Shown: positions 15,028 through 23,099, numbered from the stretch's first letter. The stretch is DNA of 34,665 nucleotides from Candidatus Iainarchaeum sp. (GCA_030445695.1 JASUTF010000006.1:1-34665); one strand, 5' to 3'. Numbers and translations are program-made. The notes: generated by a model from the sequence alone, not told the origin.

Positions 15028-15060
15028 GTAGTAATTTTACCGGCACTTGTTTAAAAGGCA

Positions 15061-15357
15061 TCAAAGGCGGTAGACGTTGAGGTGGGGGACACCCTCCACC
15101 CGCTTCACGAAGCGCCACTCGGCAAGGCCCATGTCCACGGCAACCGAGATGCAGCCCTCTCCCACCAGCGACACAATATCCGCCTCTGCCAGGAGCTCCC
15201 GGAGACGCCCGGCATCCGCCTCTTCTCCGCCGTAGTAGGACCGTGAAACGTTCAGAACGACCTCTCCTTCACGGAAAACACGCCCAAGGAGTTCAGAGTC
15301 GCAAACGGCCAGAACGGTCGCCTCGGGAGTCCGGTAAAGCTTGAAGCGAAAGTTCAT
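15061..15357 (-). CDS. DUF424 family protein
   Basis: The product is 98 aa from the ATG at 15357 (MNFRFKLYRTPE). The DUF424 pattern is visible: VLAVCDSELLGRVFREGEV, then ADIVSLVGEGCISVAVDMG. The family is archaeal and small, and is often found near translation genes; aIF1A follows here. Its function is unknown. The longer tracked ORF (to 15648) is shadow of vapB. The promoter is a minus-strand CTTATAAA-type box about 24 nt upstream, and the transcript is probably leaderless. Confidence 0.88.
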   Translation of the reverse strand: MNFRFKLYRTPEATVLAVCDSELLGRVFREGEVVLNVSRSYYGGEEADAGRLRELLAEADIVSLVGEGCISVAVDMGLAEWRFVKRVEGVPHLNVYRL

Positions 15358-15388
15358 GTTTATAAACATAAGCTGCAAACTTATAAAC
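15358..15388. promoter_or_regulatory. 31-bp divergent promoter between DUF424 and vapB
   Basis: The whole gap between the two start codons is 31 bp and holds two near-identical TATA boxes. GTTTATAAAC (15358-15367, palindromic) is about 26 nt before the vapB ATG. CTTATAAAC (15378-15386, read as GTTTATAAG on the minus strand) is about 24 nt before the DUF424 ATG. Both genes would be leaderless. The paired TTATAAAC motifs could also be the VapBC operator. Confidence 0.65.
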
Positions 15389-15604
15389 ATGGGGGTAAAA
15401 ACCATCACAATAAAGGATGACGTGTACAAGAAGCTCCTGGCTATTAAGAGAAAGGATGAAAGCTTCTCAGACGTTCTGGAGCGGCTAACAAGAAAAGTAA
15501 GCATAGATAGGTTCTTTGGAGTGCTTTCGAGTGAGATAACAGAGGAGGACGTGAAAAAGTGGAAAGAGGAGCGCAAAAAGGAGTGGATACGCCATGATAG
15601 CTGA
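15389..15604 (+). CDS. vapB: VapB-type antitoxin (DUF217 family)
   Basis: The product is 71 aa from the ATG at 15389 (MGVKTITIKDDVYKKLLAIK). It has the archaeal VapB/DUF217 form: an N-terminal ribbon-helix-helix-like part, ESFSDVLERL, and a charged C-terminal tail that would wrap the toxin. The tracked start at 15341 is rejected because it lies upstream of the TATA box. It overlaps vapC by 11 nt. VapB normally neutralises VapC and represses its own promoter. Confidence 0.9.
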   Translation: MGVKTITIKDDVYKKLLAIKRKDESFSDVLERLTRKVSIDRFFGVLSSEITEEDVKKWKEERKKEWIRHDS

Positions 15605-15953
15605 TACGTCCGCGTTAATAGATCACCTCCGCGGCGTGGCAAATGCATCTAGCGCAGACGCAACTACGGTTATTACCGCCTTTGAGCTGCTGAAATGGGG
15701 AAGACCCGGAGCGAGGGCAAAAATAAAGGCAATGCTCAGCAACTTGCACATATATGAGCTGGACCTGGAAAGCGCTGAGATCGCTGCCGATATATATCTG
15801 GCATTAAAGGAAAACGGAGCAATGCTTGCTGTTCCAGACATTTTGATAGCAGCAATAGCCGTCAGGAACGGCGAGGCGGTTCTCACATCTGACCGCGACT
15901 TCAAAAAGATAGAAGAAGTTTTTGGAGCCCCTAAGACGATTCTACTACGTTAG
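15594..15953 (+). CDS. vapC: VapC-type PIN-domain ribonuclease toxin
   Basis: The product is 119 aa. PIN acidic residues are in place: Asp4 in MIADTSALIDHL, Glu31 in TAFELLKWG, Asp82 in AVPDILIAAIA and Asp100/102 in TSDRDFKKI. VapC toxins cut tRNA or rRNA. The start overlaps vapB by 11 nt. The 3' end overlaps the end of the aIF2-beta gene by 4 nt, convergent. The coding sequence looks AT-richer than its neighbours, which fits an inserted accessory module. Confidence 0.92.
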   Translation: MIADTSALIDHLRGVANASSADATTVITAFELLKWGRPGARAKIKAMLSNLHIYELDLESAEIAADIYLALKENGAMLAVPDILIAAIAVRNGEAVLTSDRDFKKIEEVFGAPKTILLR

Positions 15954-16375
15954 AGCTCAGGGATCGGGGATACAGCACCGCACGCCTCGCATTTGAGCAT
16001 CCTGACACCACGAAGCTCTATGAAGTGTGTGTCCGGCTTGCCACACACGGGACAGAGCACGTAGTCCTTCGCGTACTGCTCTACCTTGCGCTGGATCGTG
16101 GCGGGACCGAAACGGCCCTTCAGGCGGATGGCAGAGCCCTCTATGGACCCCGTGGTACCCATCTCCCTCGTGATGTACTTGAAGAAGTGGTTAAGATCAC
16201 GGCGGAATATCTGGGCGATCTGTGCGGCGTTGCGTATGAGCGTGGTCTTCCCGTGTATCTCGACCGCCGCTCGCGGCATCTCGAAACGCATGGGCTTCTT
16301 CGCCTCTTCTGGCAGCTTCTCGTAAAGGCGGTCCAGCAAGCGTTCGTACTCCAGTTCCTCTGGCAGTTTTACCAT
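15950..16375 (-). CDS. Translation initiation factor aIF2 beta subunit
   Basis: The product is 141 aa. It has the family block TTLIRNAAQIAQIFRRDLNH, then HFFKYITREMGTTGSIEG and the C-terminal zinc ribbon (CPVCGKPDT ... CEACGA). It is part of the aIF2 heterotrimer that brings Met-tRNAi to the small subunit. Its start overlaps the OB-fold gene by 7 nt, with GGAGGGAGATGA just upstream, so the two are translated together. Confidence 0.96.
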   Translation of the reverse strand: MVKLPEELEYERLLDRLYEKLPEEAKKPMRFEMPRAAVEIHGKTTLIRNAAQIAQIFRRDLNHFFKYITREMGTTGSIEGSAIRLKGRFGPATIQRKVEQYAKDYVLCPVCGKPDTHFIELRGVRMLKCEACGAVSPIPEL

Positions 16376-16869
16376 TCATCTCCCTCCAGATCAAGTGTTT
16401 CTACCTCTATTTCCTCCTCTTCTTCCTTCTTCTCGCCTTCCTCACGGCGACGGGGCGGGGCAGGGACGACCTCCTCCACGCTCTCCGCTCCAAGCACGAA
16501 GGCAAGGTTTTCGAGACGGCGGAGCAACTCAACTTTAGGCCCGACGATCTTTAAAACCTCCCCCACGATGCCCACTTCGTCGTTGCGCATACGCAGGCGG
16601 CCCACCACGTCCACGGTGTCCCCGATCTCCACTTCCCGGGCGGCGTCGGCGAGGGGGTCAAAGAAGACAACGGACACCGTTCCGGTAAGGTCGTCAAGGG
16701 TGAGGCGCACGTACTCGTCGCCGACTATCTTGTTCACCACTATGCCCCAGACGTGCACCCGCTTTGCAAGGACACCGTTCTCCATGCGGAAGAACTGGAT
16801 CCCGTCCTTCTCCTCAGGAACGGCGGAGGCGATGAACGAAAGGGGGACATGATAGGCAACGGCACGCAT
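16369..16869 (-). CDS. OB-fold nucleic-acid-binding protein (possibly RPA-type)
   Basis: From the ATG at 16869 the product is 166 aa. The OB fold covers about residues 30-105: KRVHVWGIVVNKIVGDEYVR, then LDDLTGTVSVVFFDP and IGDTVDVVGRLRMRN. This resembles archaeal single-strand-binding RPA32-like proteins. A proline/arginine linker and a long acidic tail (EEGEKKEEEEEIEVETLDLE) follow; acidic tails of this kind recruit partners in SSB/RPA proteins. The tracked start at 16911 is upstream of the TATA box (TTTAAA, 16892-16897). The ATG at 16869 is 25 nt from the box centre; 16872 and 16878 are alternatives. It is co-transcribed with aIF2-beta. Confidence 0.85.
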   Translation of the reverse strand: MRAVAYHVPLSFIASAVPEEKDGIQFFRMENGVLAKRVHVWGIVVNKIVGDEYVRLTLDDLTGTVSVVFFDPLADAAREVEIGDTVDVVGRLRMRNDEVGIVGEVLKIVGPKVELLRRLENLAFVLGAESVEEVVPAPPRRREEGEKKEEEEEIEVETLDLEGDEW

Positions 16870-16891
16870 CATAATCATATGGGCGTTGAGA

Positions 16892-16897
16892 TTTAAA
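16892..16897. promoter_or_regulatory. Single palindromic TATA (TTTAAA) centred between two divergent starts
   Basis: TTTAAA is its own reverse complement. Its centre is 25-26 nt from the enolase-like ATG at 16920 on one side and 25-26 nt from the OB-fold ATG at 16869 on the other. No other TATA-like sequence is seen in the gap. One TBP site may therefore serve both leaderless genes. Confidence 0.6.
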
Positions 16898-16919
16898 GGG
16901 GGGGCTTCCATTTATGGGC

Positions 16920-18116
16920 ATGAAGATTCAGGACGCCAAAGTTCGCATCGTTCTGAACTCGAAGGCACAGCCCACGCTCGAGGTCATCTTCAGGGGAGCG
17001 GGGTGGCGGGTGGAGGCGTCTTCCCCCTCAGGAACGTCCGCGGGCAGCCATGAGGCGCAGGCGTGGCCCCGCGCGAAGACGGTGGACGAGGCCGTCAGGA
17101 AGTCCGCCGAGATCCTCGTGAGAGACGTGTTCCCGGAGATCGTCGGAAAGGATCTGGAGCCCGCAGAGGTCGACGAGCTCCTGGAAAAAATAGACGGGAC
17201 GGAACGCTTCGAGAGGATAGGCGGAAACGCTGCCCTCGCCGTCTCCATAGCGGCGGTAAAGGGGTTTGCGTGGGAGAACGAGCTGGAATACTTCGAAGCG
17301 GTGGCGGAAGCATACGGTTTCGAGCCGCGACCCGTAAAGCCGCTGGAGAACTTCATAGGTGGGGGAGCACACGGGGGTGCCACGGACATCCAAGAATTCT
17401 TGATGGCCCTGAACGCGGAGGACATGCGAGAGAACATCCTCGTCCTCTCCTGGGCCTACAGGGAACTGAAGGAGATGCTGAAGGAGAGGGACCCGAGGTT
17501 CGAGGGGACCCTGACGCTGGAGAGTGCATACGTGACGTACCTCTCCACGGACGGAATTCTTGAGACGCTGGGGATCATGCGGGACATTCTGCACGACGCC
17601 GGCTACGAGGCAGCCCTGGGGATCGACGCGGCGGCAAACGAGATGTGGGACGGGGAAAAATACGTCTGGCGGAAGGAGGGCGTGGAGAGAACGACGGAGG
17701 AGCAGGCAGCCCTCATGGAGACGCTGGCGGAGAGGTACGAGTTGGCATACATGGAAGACCCGTTCCACGAGGACGCGTTTGACGAATTCAAGGCCCTGCA
17801 GTCAAAGGTGCGAACGGTCATCACGGGAGATGACCTCTTTGTCACCAACGCGAAACGCATAGAGCGGGGCAAGGGGATAAAGGGTGCTCTGATAAAGCTG
17901 AACCAAGCGGGGAGCGTTTCAAGAACCGTGGAGGCGGTGAAGGCGGCCAGAAGGCAGGAGATGGTCGTTACCGTGTCCCACCGCTCCGGGGAGACGGACG
18001 ACCCGTTCCTCTCGCACTTCGCTGTGGGCGTGGGCGCCGACTACGCGAAGATAGGTGCCGCGGGAATACGGATCGTGAAACTGAACGAGCTACTGCGTAT
18101 CAGCGAACTGCTTTGA
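16920..18116 (+). CDS. Divergent enolase-superfamily protein (enolase with altered catalytic loop)
   Basis: The product is 398 aa from the ATG at 16920 (MKIQDAKVR), the position a leaderless transcript would use; 16914 is the tracked start. Most enolase landmarks remain: the loop SGTSAGSHEA (37-46), GGGAHGGATDIQEFL, metal ligands Asp236 (LGIDAAANE), Glu279 (YMEDPF) and Asp304 (ITGDDL), lysines Lys326 (LIKLNQAGSVS) and Lys377 (YAKIGAA), and SHRSGETDDPF. However, the near-invariant GDEGGFAP, which carries the second catalytic glutamate, is replaced by LTLESAYVTYLS, and LDSRGNPT reads LNSKAQPT. It may be a fast-evolving real enolase or a paralogue on another substrate. It converges on acdA with a 27-nt overlap. 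Confidence 0.85.
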   Translation: MKIQDAKVRIVLNSKAQPTLEVIFRGAGWRVEASSPSGTSAGSHEAQAWPRAKTVDEAVRKSAEILVRDVFPEIVGKDLEPAEVDELLEKIDGTERFERIGGNAALAVSIAAVKGFAWENELEYFEAVAEAYGFEPRPVKPLENFIGGGAHGGATDIQEFLMALNAEDMRENILVLSWAYRELKEMLKERDPRFEGTLTLESAYVTYLSTDGILETLGIMRDILHDAGYEAALGIDAAANEMWDGEKYVWRKEGVERTTEEQAALMETLAERYELAYMEDPFHEDAFDEFKALQSKVRTVITGDDLFVTNAKRIERGKGIKGALIKLNQAGSVSRTVEAVKAARRQEMVVTVSHRSGETDDPFLSHFAVGVGADYAKIGAAGIRIVKLNELLRISELL

Positions 18117-19451
18117 CCTCTTCTTCCTATACTTCTTCCACAGGTAGAGCGCCTTCAGGGCACGGACCGCGTCCTCAGGGGCGTCGTATGCCGGAATCCC
18201 TGCCGAGTTGAGGGCACGTATGGCCTCCTCCGTGCGTTCCCCACCAACCATGGCAACTACAAGGGGCTTTCTACCGTCGTAGGTGCGTTTTATCCCCTCC
18301 GCAAGTTCCAGGGGGTCGCAGACGGCCGTCTCACAGTACAGTAAAGCCATCGAGTGGATGTTCGGGTTCGCCTGAGCGATCTCCAGTGCACCCATGTAGG
18401 AATCCACGTCCGCCATACCCGTTATGTCCACGGGGTTGCGGAAGGAACCGAAGGGGGGCATTACCCGCCTGAACGCCGCAAGATCGGGGCCGTCATAGAG
18501 TTTTACCCCTTCCTCCTGGGCGGCGTCAGTTGCAAGGACTCCGATGCCCCCGCCGTTGGTTATGATAACCGTGTTCTCGCCCCTTGGTTCTGGGAGTTCT
18601 GAAAGTGCCCTCGCCATCACGAAGGCGTCCCGGACTGTCCTGGCCCGGATCACACCGACCTGACGGAAGACGCCGTCATAAACAAGGTCCGAACCCGCCA
18701 GGGAGCCAGTGTGGGACGCGGCGGCCTTGGCACCGCGCTCAGAGCGGCCCGCCTTTATCACAACGATGGGCTTCCCGTTCCGCCTCACTGCCTCCATGAA
18801 CGCCCTCCCGTCGTGAACCCCCTCCATGTATATGACGATGACCCTCGTCTCCGGATCGGAGTCGAAGAAGTCCAGGAGATCCTCGTCAGAAACATCCGCC
18901 TTGTTCCCCACGGAAACGATCGCTGAAAGGCCTATCTCCTCCGTCTGGGTCCAGCCCATGAGGGCAATGCCCAGCGCACCGGACTGCGATATAAGGGCGA
19001 TCTTGCCCTTCTGTATGTTCTCCGGACCGAAGGTGGCGTTCAGCCGGGCGGGGGTGTAGGCAACCCCGAAGATGTTGGGGCCCAGCACGCGCATACCGTG
19101 CTTCCTTGCGATCTCAACCACGCGCTCCTCCAGCTCCCTGTTCCCCACCTCCCTGAACCCGGAGGATATGATGGCGACCCCTTTAACGCCCTTCCTGCCG
19201 CACGACTCGAGCACCTCAGGAACAAGGGGGGCGGGGACGGCAACCACGGCGAGGTCCACATCACCCGGGATCTCCTCCACGCTCCTGTAGACCTTTTTGC
19301 CCAGAATCTCGCCGCCCTTGGGATTTACGGGGTAGACCTTCCCCTTGTAGCCGTAGGAGAGGATGTTCCGGAGTATCTGATGCCCGATCTTCGAGGGGCT
19401 GTGAGATGCGCCGATCACCGCGACGCTTTGCGGGCGGAAAAAGAACTCCAT
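18090..19451 (-). CDS. acdA: ADP-forming acetate/acyl-CoA ligase, alpha subunit
   Basis: The product is 453 aa. It has the CoA-binding Rossmann domain (VAVIGASHSPSKIGHQILRN), the succinyl-CoA-ligase-like domains (ALISQSGALGIALM, VGNKADVSDEDLL) and the phosphohistidine loop ASHTGSLAGSD (His247). The enzyme makes ATP from acyl-CoA in archaeal fermentation of sugars, peptides or pyruvate. In many archaea alpha and beta are separate genes. Here only alpha is present and no beta lies nearby. A TATA-like CCTTTAACT (about 19472-19479) lies 25 nt upstream, so the transcript is leaderless. Confidence 0.93.
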   Translation of the reverse strand: MEFFFRPQSVAVIGASHSPSKIGHQILRNILSYGYKGKVYPVNPKGGEILGKKVYRSVEEIPGDVDLAVVAVPAPLVPEVLESCGRKGVKGVAIISSGFREVGNRELEERVVEIARKHGMRVLGPNIFGVAYTPARLNATFGPENIQKGKIALISQSGALGIALMGWTQTEEIGLSAIVSVGNKADVSDEDLLDFFDSDPETRVIVIYMEGVHDGRAFMEAVRRNGKPIVVIKAGRSERGAKAAASHTGSLAGSDLVYDGVFRQVGVIRARTVRDAFVMARALSELPEPRGENTVIITNGGGIGVLATDAAQEEGVKLYDGPDLAAFRRVMPPFGSFRNPVDITGMADVDSYMGALEIAQANPNIHSMALLYCETAVCDPLELAEGIKRTYDGRKPLVVAMVGGERTEEAIRALNSAGIPAYDAPEDAVRALKALYLWKKYRKKRSKQFADTQ

Positions 19452-19494
19452 GCATAAAAATGGGGATCGCAGTTAAAGGGGTTATCGTTGCCAC

Positions 19495-19520
19495 GATCCG
19501 GTGGTTATCTCACCGGGATC
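19495..19520. other. Strong hairpin / inverted repeat between divergent promoters
   Basis: GATCCGGTG and CACCGGGATC pair as 9 bp with one bulged G around a 7-nt loop (GTTATCT). GGTTATC in the loop is repeated about 23 bp upstream. The element lies between the acdA TATA box and the TATA box of the gene at 19583, outside both predicted transcripts. It could be an operator shared by the two promoters or a small RNA hairpin; I see no ACA or C/D boxes. Confidence 0.5.
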
Positions 19521-19547
19521 CGCCGTTCATTCCGGGCGTCCGCTGAG

Positions 19548-19557
19548 TATATTTATA
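19548..19557 (+). promoter_or_regulatory. TATA box of the gene at 19583
   Basis: TATATTTATA is centred about 30 nt before the ATG at 19583. No ribosome binding site is present, so the transcript is leaderless or nearly so. Confidence 0.55.
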
Positions 19558-19582
19558 CGGAGATTACCGCAAAATATTATTG

Positions 19583-20122
19583 ATGTTCGTAATAGCCCGT
19601 GACAGGCGGGCGGGCAGGTCCACGGTTCACTACCTTCCGGACGGAGGAGTGGTGAGTATAGACGACGCAACGCTGCTCGCCCGCATGGGCGACACGGTCA
19701 TTGTCCAGACGGGGAGGGACAAGTACACGGTGAACGCACCCGGCTCCGTAAACATGACGGAACGCGTCCTCCACTTCGTCCCCTTCCACAAGCTTCTCGA
19801 GCCGGAGGAGAGCGGAGACGTCATTGACAATCTGAGGCGTCTCGAAGAGATTGCGTGGAGCGAGGAAATGCCCGACGAGGTGCGCAGGTTCGTTCGGCTC
19901 TACGCGGCGCTCTACGGCCTGAAGATACTGGACAAGGTGCCTGCGAGCTTCAAGGAGTCCGTTGCCCTCACGGTCTCCCGCCTGTCCGGGGAGCCCATAG
20001 GGAAGCTCATATCCGAGAAGGAGGCGGTGATGAGAAACCTTCAGGAGGAGCTCGAGAACGCCCTCCGGAGCATGAGGCCGGAGCACCTGAACGCCGCGGT
20101 GAACGCCGTCATCGCGGTTTAA
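19583..20122 (+). CDS. Unknown cytoplasmic protein
   Basis: The product is 179 aa from the ATG at 19583; the track uses the TTG before it. The N-terminal 60 residues look like a small beta domain (HYLPDGGVVSIDDATLLARM, then DTVIVQTGRDKYTV). The rest is helical and charged (EEIAWSEEMPDEVRRFVRLY). There is no signal peptide and no family I recognise. It overlaps the end of the convergent gene at 20109 by 14 nt. Confidence 0.75.
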   Translation: MFVIARDRRAGRSTVHYLPDGGVVSIDDATLLARMGDTVIVQTGRDKYTVNAPGSVNMTERVLHFVPFHKLLEPEESGDVIDNLRRLEEIAWSEEMPDEVRRFVRLYAALYGLKILDKVPASFKESVALTVSRLSGEPIGKLISEKEAVMRNLQEELENALRSMRPEHLNAAVNAVIAV

Positions 20123-20663
20123 CGATCGCCTGCATTCTCTGAACGACGATATCCGCCTCGGGATAGATCTTCGTTAGTACAAGACGCATCATAGCGGGCA
20201 TGTGTTCGGGGTACCCCTCTATCCGCGTCAGGAGCGTGTCCTGCTTTATCACGTCCCTCGTCCCCTGCCGCAGTTCTATGGTCGGTATAACCGCGGACTC
20301 CGCCAGGCAGTCAGTAGCCGAAAGGTTCAGGGAGTTGGAATCGTAGCCGCGTTCCGAGTTCACGTCTATGACGAAGGACGCACGGATGCACTCGTTTCCC
20401 TCCACCGTCTGGACAATCACTTCCTTTCCCGCGGCCAGCAAAGCCATTTCAGCATACGTAACGGCAGAACTCACAGGCGTCATGTTCGTGAAGGGCATGT
20501 AGAGGCGTATAATTATTCTGTCCGAGCCGATGACGGACGCTGCAAAGTCAGGGTCCGAATGGACCTCTACCGTGTCGCCACCGCCCCTTGGGACGATTAA
20601 ATACGCGGCAACGGCAACGACCATGAGAACGGCAATGAGGATGTACTTATCACGCTTATCCAT
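20109..20663 (-). CDS. Membrane-anchored extracytoplasmic protein, unknown
   Basis: The product is 184 aa. An N-terminal signal anchor (YILIAVLMVVAVAAYLIVPR) follows MDKRDK, so the rest should lie outside the cell. The outer domain is alpha/beta (SDRIIIRLYMPFTNMTPVSS, GKEVIVQTVEGNECIRASFV) with two cysteines that could pair. A TATA-like GAATTTTAA near 20690 lies upstream. It is directly downstream of the S-layer gene on the same strand but separated by a terminator. No family recognised. Confidence 0.78.
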   Translation of the reverse strand: MDKRDKYILIAVLMVVAVAAYLIVPRGGGDTVEVHSDPDFAASVIGSDRIIIRLYMPFTNMTPVSSAVTYAEMALLAAGKEVIVQTVEGNECIRASFVIDVNSERGYDSNSLNLSATDCLAESAVIPTIELRQGTRDVIKQDTLLTRIEGYPEHMPAMMRLVLTKIYPEADIVVQRMQAIVKPR

Positions 20664-20705
20664 GTTCTACACACGGAAGGAAGATCTTAAAATTCAGTTA
20701 GAGCG

Positions 20706-20746
20706 AAACAAAAACAAAAGTAAAAAGGGGAAGGCCCGAGGCCTTC
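20706..20746 (-). terminator. Hairpin plus T-rich tail terminating the S-layer transcript
   Basis: On the minus strand GAAGGCC-TCG-GGCCTTC (20730-20746) is followed by CCCCTTTTTACTTTTGTTTTTG. The hairpin overlaps the last codon and stop of the S-layer gene. Archaea usually terminate on T-runs alone; this looks like a complete hairpin-plus-T terminator, fitting for a very strongly transcribed gene. Confidence 0.7.
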
Positions 20747-23099
20747 ACTGGACGTTCTCCTTGAGCCATGCGATGAAGTTGCGTGCTGCGCTGCGGGTGT
20801 CCTGTGCCTCCCAGCCGGCCACCAGGATGATCTCCTGGCCGTCCACCGTGTAGAGGCCGATGATCTCCTTGTCCTGCTCGAGCTCGCTCTCGATGTCCGG
20901 GTATGCGTCCTTGACCTTCGCTGCGATCTGGTTGGCGTTCCAGCCACCGACCACGATGAGGTTGCCGGTGCTGTCCGCCTCCGTGTCGAGGATTGCCATG
21001 CCTACTGGGTCGAAGTCAAGCTTCTCGTAGTAGGTGCCCTCGACCTTGGAGACGCCCTCGATGCCCTCGATCTTGACCTCGTAGTCACCGATCTGCACTG
21101 TGTCGCCGACCTTGGCCTCGGCATGGCCTGCCTCCTCGACCTTTGTCGGCTCACCGATGAAGAACTTCAGCTTGCGCTGCTCGGTGGGCACGGAGACCTC
21201 GACCTTTCTTGTACCGCTGATGTAGAGCTCGGTACCCCAGGAGGACACACCGTTGACCGGGTCGTCGCTGTCGCTGTCAGAGTCGAACTTGTAGGTATTA
21301 GCATAGACAATGTCCGTGTCCTCGAAGTCAATCTTGTCAATGACGTAGACGTTCGTGTCAACTTCCTTGAGCACTGGTGTGATTACCATTGATACATTGC
21401 TCCAAGATGTACCGCTTGCCTCGACGACGTTGAACTCGACAATACCTGCAGAACCGTCGCTGGGATCTGTGTCAGTGACGAGGTCTATGTAGTACGGCAG
21501 CTTGCTTGACGGTGCATTATACTCGGGATTGTTGGTCTTCAGCGTGTAGTATACCTTGTTGTTCGTGGTGTCCACAATCACGAAGTAGTTGAACTCGTCA
21601 GAACCGTCGCTGTCCACGTCAAAGCCGAGTGTTTTATAGTACGCGCCGGTGCTGCCAAACTGAGCCAGCTCCACGTCGAGGTCATCTATCTCGCCGTCAA
21701 GGTCCGCGTCGTAGTCGATCTTGGGGGGGCTGCTGCTGGTGTTGACCTCCATCTTGACGTCCTTGTCGTCGATGAGGTCGTATATCGTGAAGTCCACTCC
21801 GCTTGTGAAGGACTTGTTGCCGTAAAGCGCAACGGTGTGGTCTCTGCCGTCCACGTCGCGGACAGTCGCCTTGTCACCGTCAATGACGAACTTCACCATC
21901 GGCTTGCTCTGGAAGCCCTCGAAGGCAACACCGTACTTCTCACCCGGGAACCACATGACTTCACCGGGCTTGAGGCCCTTCTCCGCACTGAGGTATGTGC
22001 TGTCCTCGTCGCCAGTGTATGCGACCTCAAACGTTATGCGGTCAGGGTCAACTTTCGTTGCTGTCAGTGTCCAGCCCTCGACAGGCTCGTCCTGCTCGCC
22101 AGAACCCTCGTCCAGCGTGAGCGTCTTGCTTGCGAGCTGGAACTTTGCAAACTTCTTCTCTGTACCTGCGAAGACCGTCTCCACAGAGATCTCGTCCTCG
22201 AGCTCACCATCGAAGTCCGTGGAGTTGTCACCCTCGACCTCGAGGACGTCGTCAGCGACCTTGCTACCGTCCTTGTAGAGCTCAACGAAGACGGACTTGT
22301 TGTCGGGGTCGATGTCAACGACCTTCAGTGTGTAGCCACCTTCAAGCTCTGTCTCACCGCCAACGGGTATCGTCTCCTCGCGCTCGGACAGTGTCAGCGT
22401 CACAGAGCCGGAGTTTCCGCTATCGGGGACAACCTTGGAGATCTTGTACGTCTTGCCAAGAATTTCAACCTCGATGCCCTTGAAGTTGTCGCTGTTGTAC
22501 TCTTTCCCGCCTGTGAAGTCGAGACCTGTAATATCAACTACGAACTTCACTGCATTTGCCTGCGTGTATGCGCGAAGCTCGGAGACCTGGGAGTCCTCTG
22601 GCTGGTAACCCTCCGCGTTGAAATAGCTCACGTCGATGCTCTCAGAAATGTATGCTTCCTCGTCCTTCCAGTCACTGCTCTCCTTGACCCTGTAGGATAC
22701 CTCCTCGTTGTCCTTAAGAGAAGGCACATCTGTTGCCGTTACCGTTATGGAAGACTTAATCTCCGCATCTGCAGGATCAAACACGACCTCTTCTCTGTCG
22801 CCGTGACCGCCGGTGACGATCTCGCCAGGAACGCTGAGCTTCACAGTTGCATCCTCAACGCTGCCGCCCTGGATCTCCGCCTCCTTGTAGGCGAGACCGG
22901 CGATCGCTGCCGCGATCTCTGCAGCTGCAACTACGTCGCTTGCGATAGCGTTTGCACCGACAACAACCTTGGACTGGAGGTACCAGTCGCGGTCTGTGGG
23001 CAGTGTGTCGCTGTGCATTGCCGCAAACGCCACTGGGACTGCCGCAACCGCAGCGGCAACACCCAGGGCCGCAAGCTTCCTAACCTTCATACTCTTCAT
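20745..23099 (-). CDS. S-layer protein (Methanococcus type)
   Basis: The product is 784 aa. A signal peptide (KVRKLAALGVAAAVAAVPVA, cut after FA) leads into the S-layer N-terminal block VVVGANAIASDVVAAAEIAA. The C-terminus has its partner fold (GNLIVVGGWNANQIAAKVKD, then IILVAGWEAQDTRSAARNFI), as in the MJ-type S-layer family. The protein is very acidic. In the middle, DYDADLDGEIDDLDV and DVDSDGSDEF look like dockerin or EF-hand calcium loops. The start at 23099 is supported by AGGTGATGG about 6 nt upstream. Unlike most genes here it has a leader, which carries a hairpin. It forms the paracrystalline cell envelope. Confidence 0.93.
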   Translation of the reverse strand: MKSMKVRKLAALGVAAAVAAVPVAFAAMHSDTLPTDRDWYLQSKVVVGANAIASDVVAAAEIAAAIAGLAYKEAEIQGGSVEDATVKLSVPGEIVTGGHGDREEVVFDPADAEIKSSITVTATDVPSLKDNEEVSYRVKESSDWKDEEAYISESIDVSYFNAEGYQPEDSQVSELRAYTQANAVKFVVDITGLDFTGGKEYNSDNFKGIEVEILGKTYKISKVVPDSGNSGSVTLTLSEREETIPVGGETELEGGYTLKVVDIDPDNKSVFVELYKDGSKVADDVLEVEGDNSTDFDGELEDEISVETVFAGTEKKFAKFQLASKTLTLDEGSGEQDEPVEGWTLTATKVDPDRITFEVAYTGDEDSTYLSAEKGLKPGEVMWFPGEKYGVAFEGFQSKPMVKFVIDGDKATVRDVDGRDHTVALYGNKSFTSGVDFTIYDLIDDKDVKMEVNTSSSPPKIDYDADLDGEIDDLDVELAQFGSTGAYYKTLGFDVDSDGSDEFNYFVIVDTTNNKVYYTLKTNNPEYNAPSSKLPYYIDLVTDTDPSDGSAGIVEFNVVEASGTSWSNVSMVITPVLKEVDTNVYVIDKIDFEDTDIVYANTYKFDSDSDSDDPVNGVSSWGTELYISGTRKVEVSVPTEQRKLKFFIGEPTKVEEAGHAEAKVGDTVQIGDYEVKIEGIEGVSKVEGTYYEKLDFDPVGMAILDTEADSTGNLIVVGGWNANQIAAKVKDAYPDIESELEQDKEIIGLYTVDGQEIILVAGWEAQDTRSAARNFIAWLKENVQ

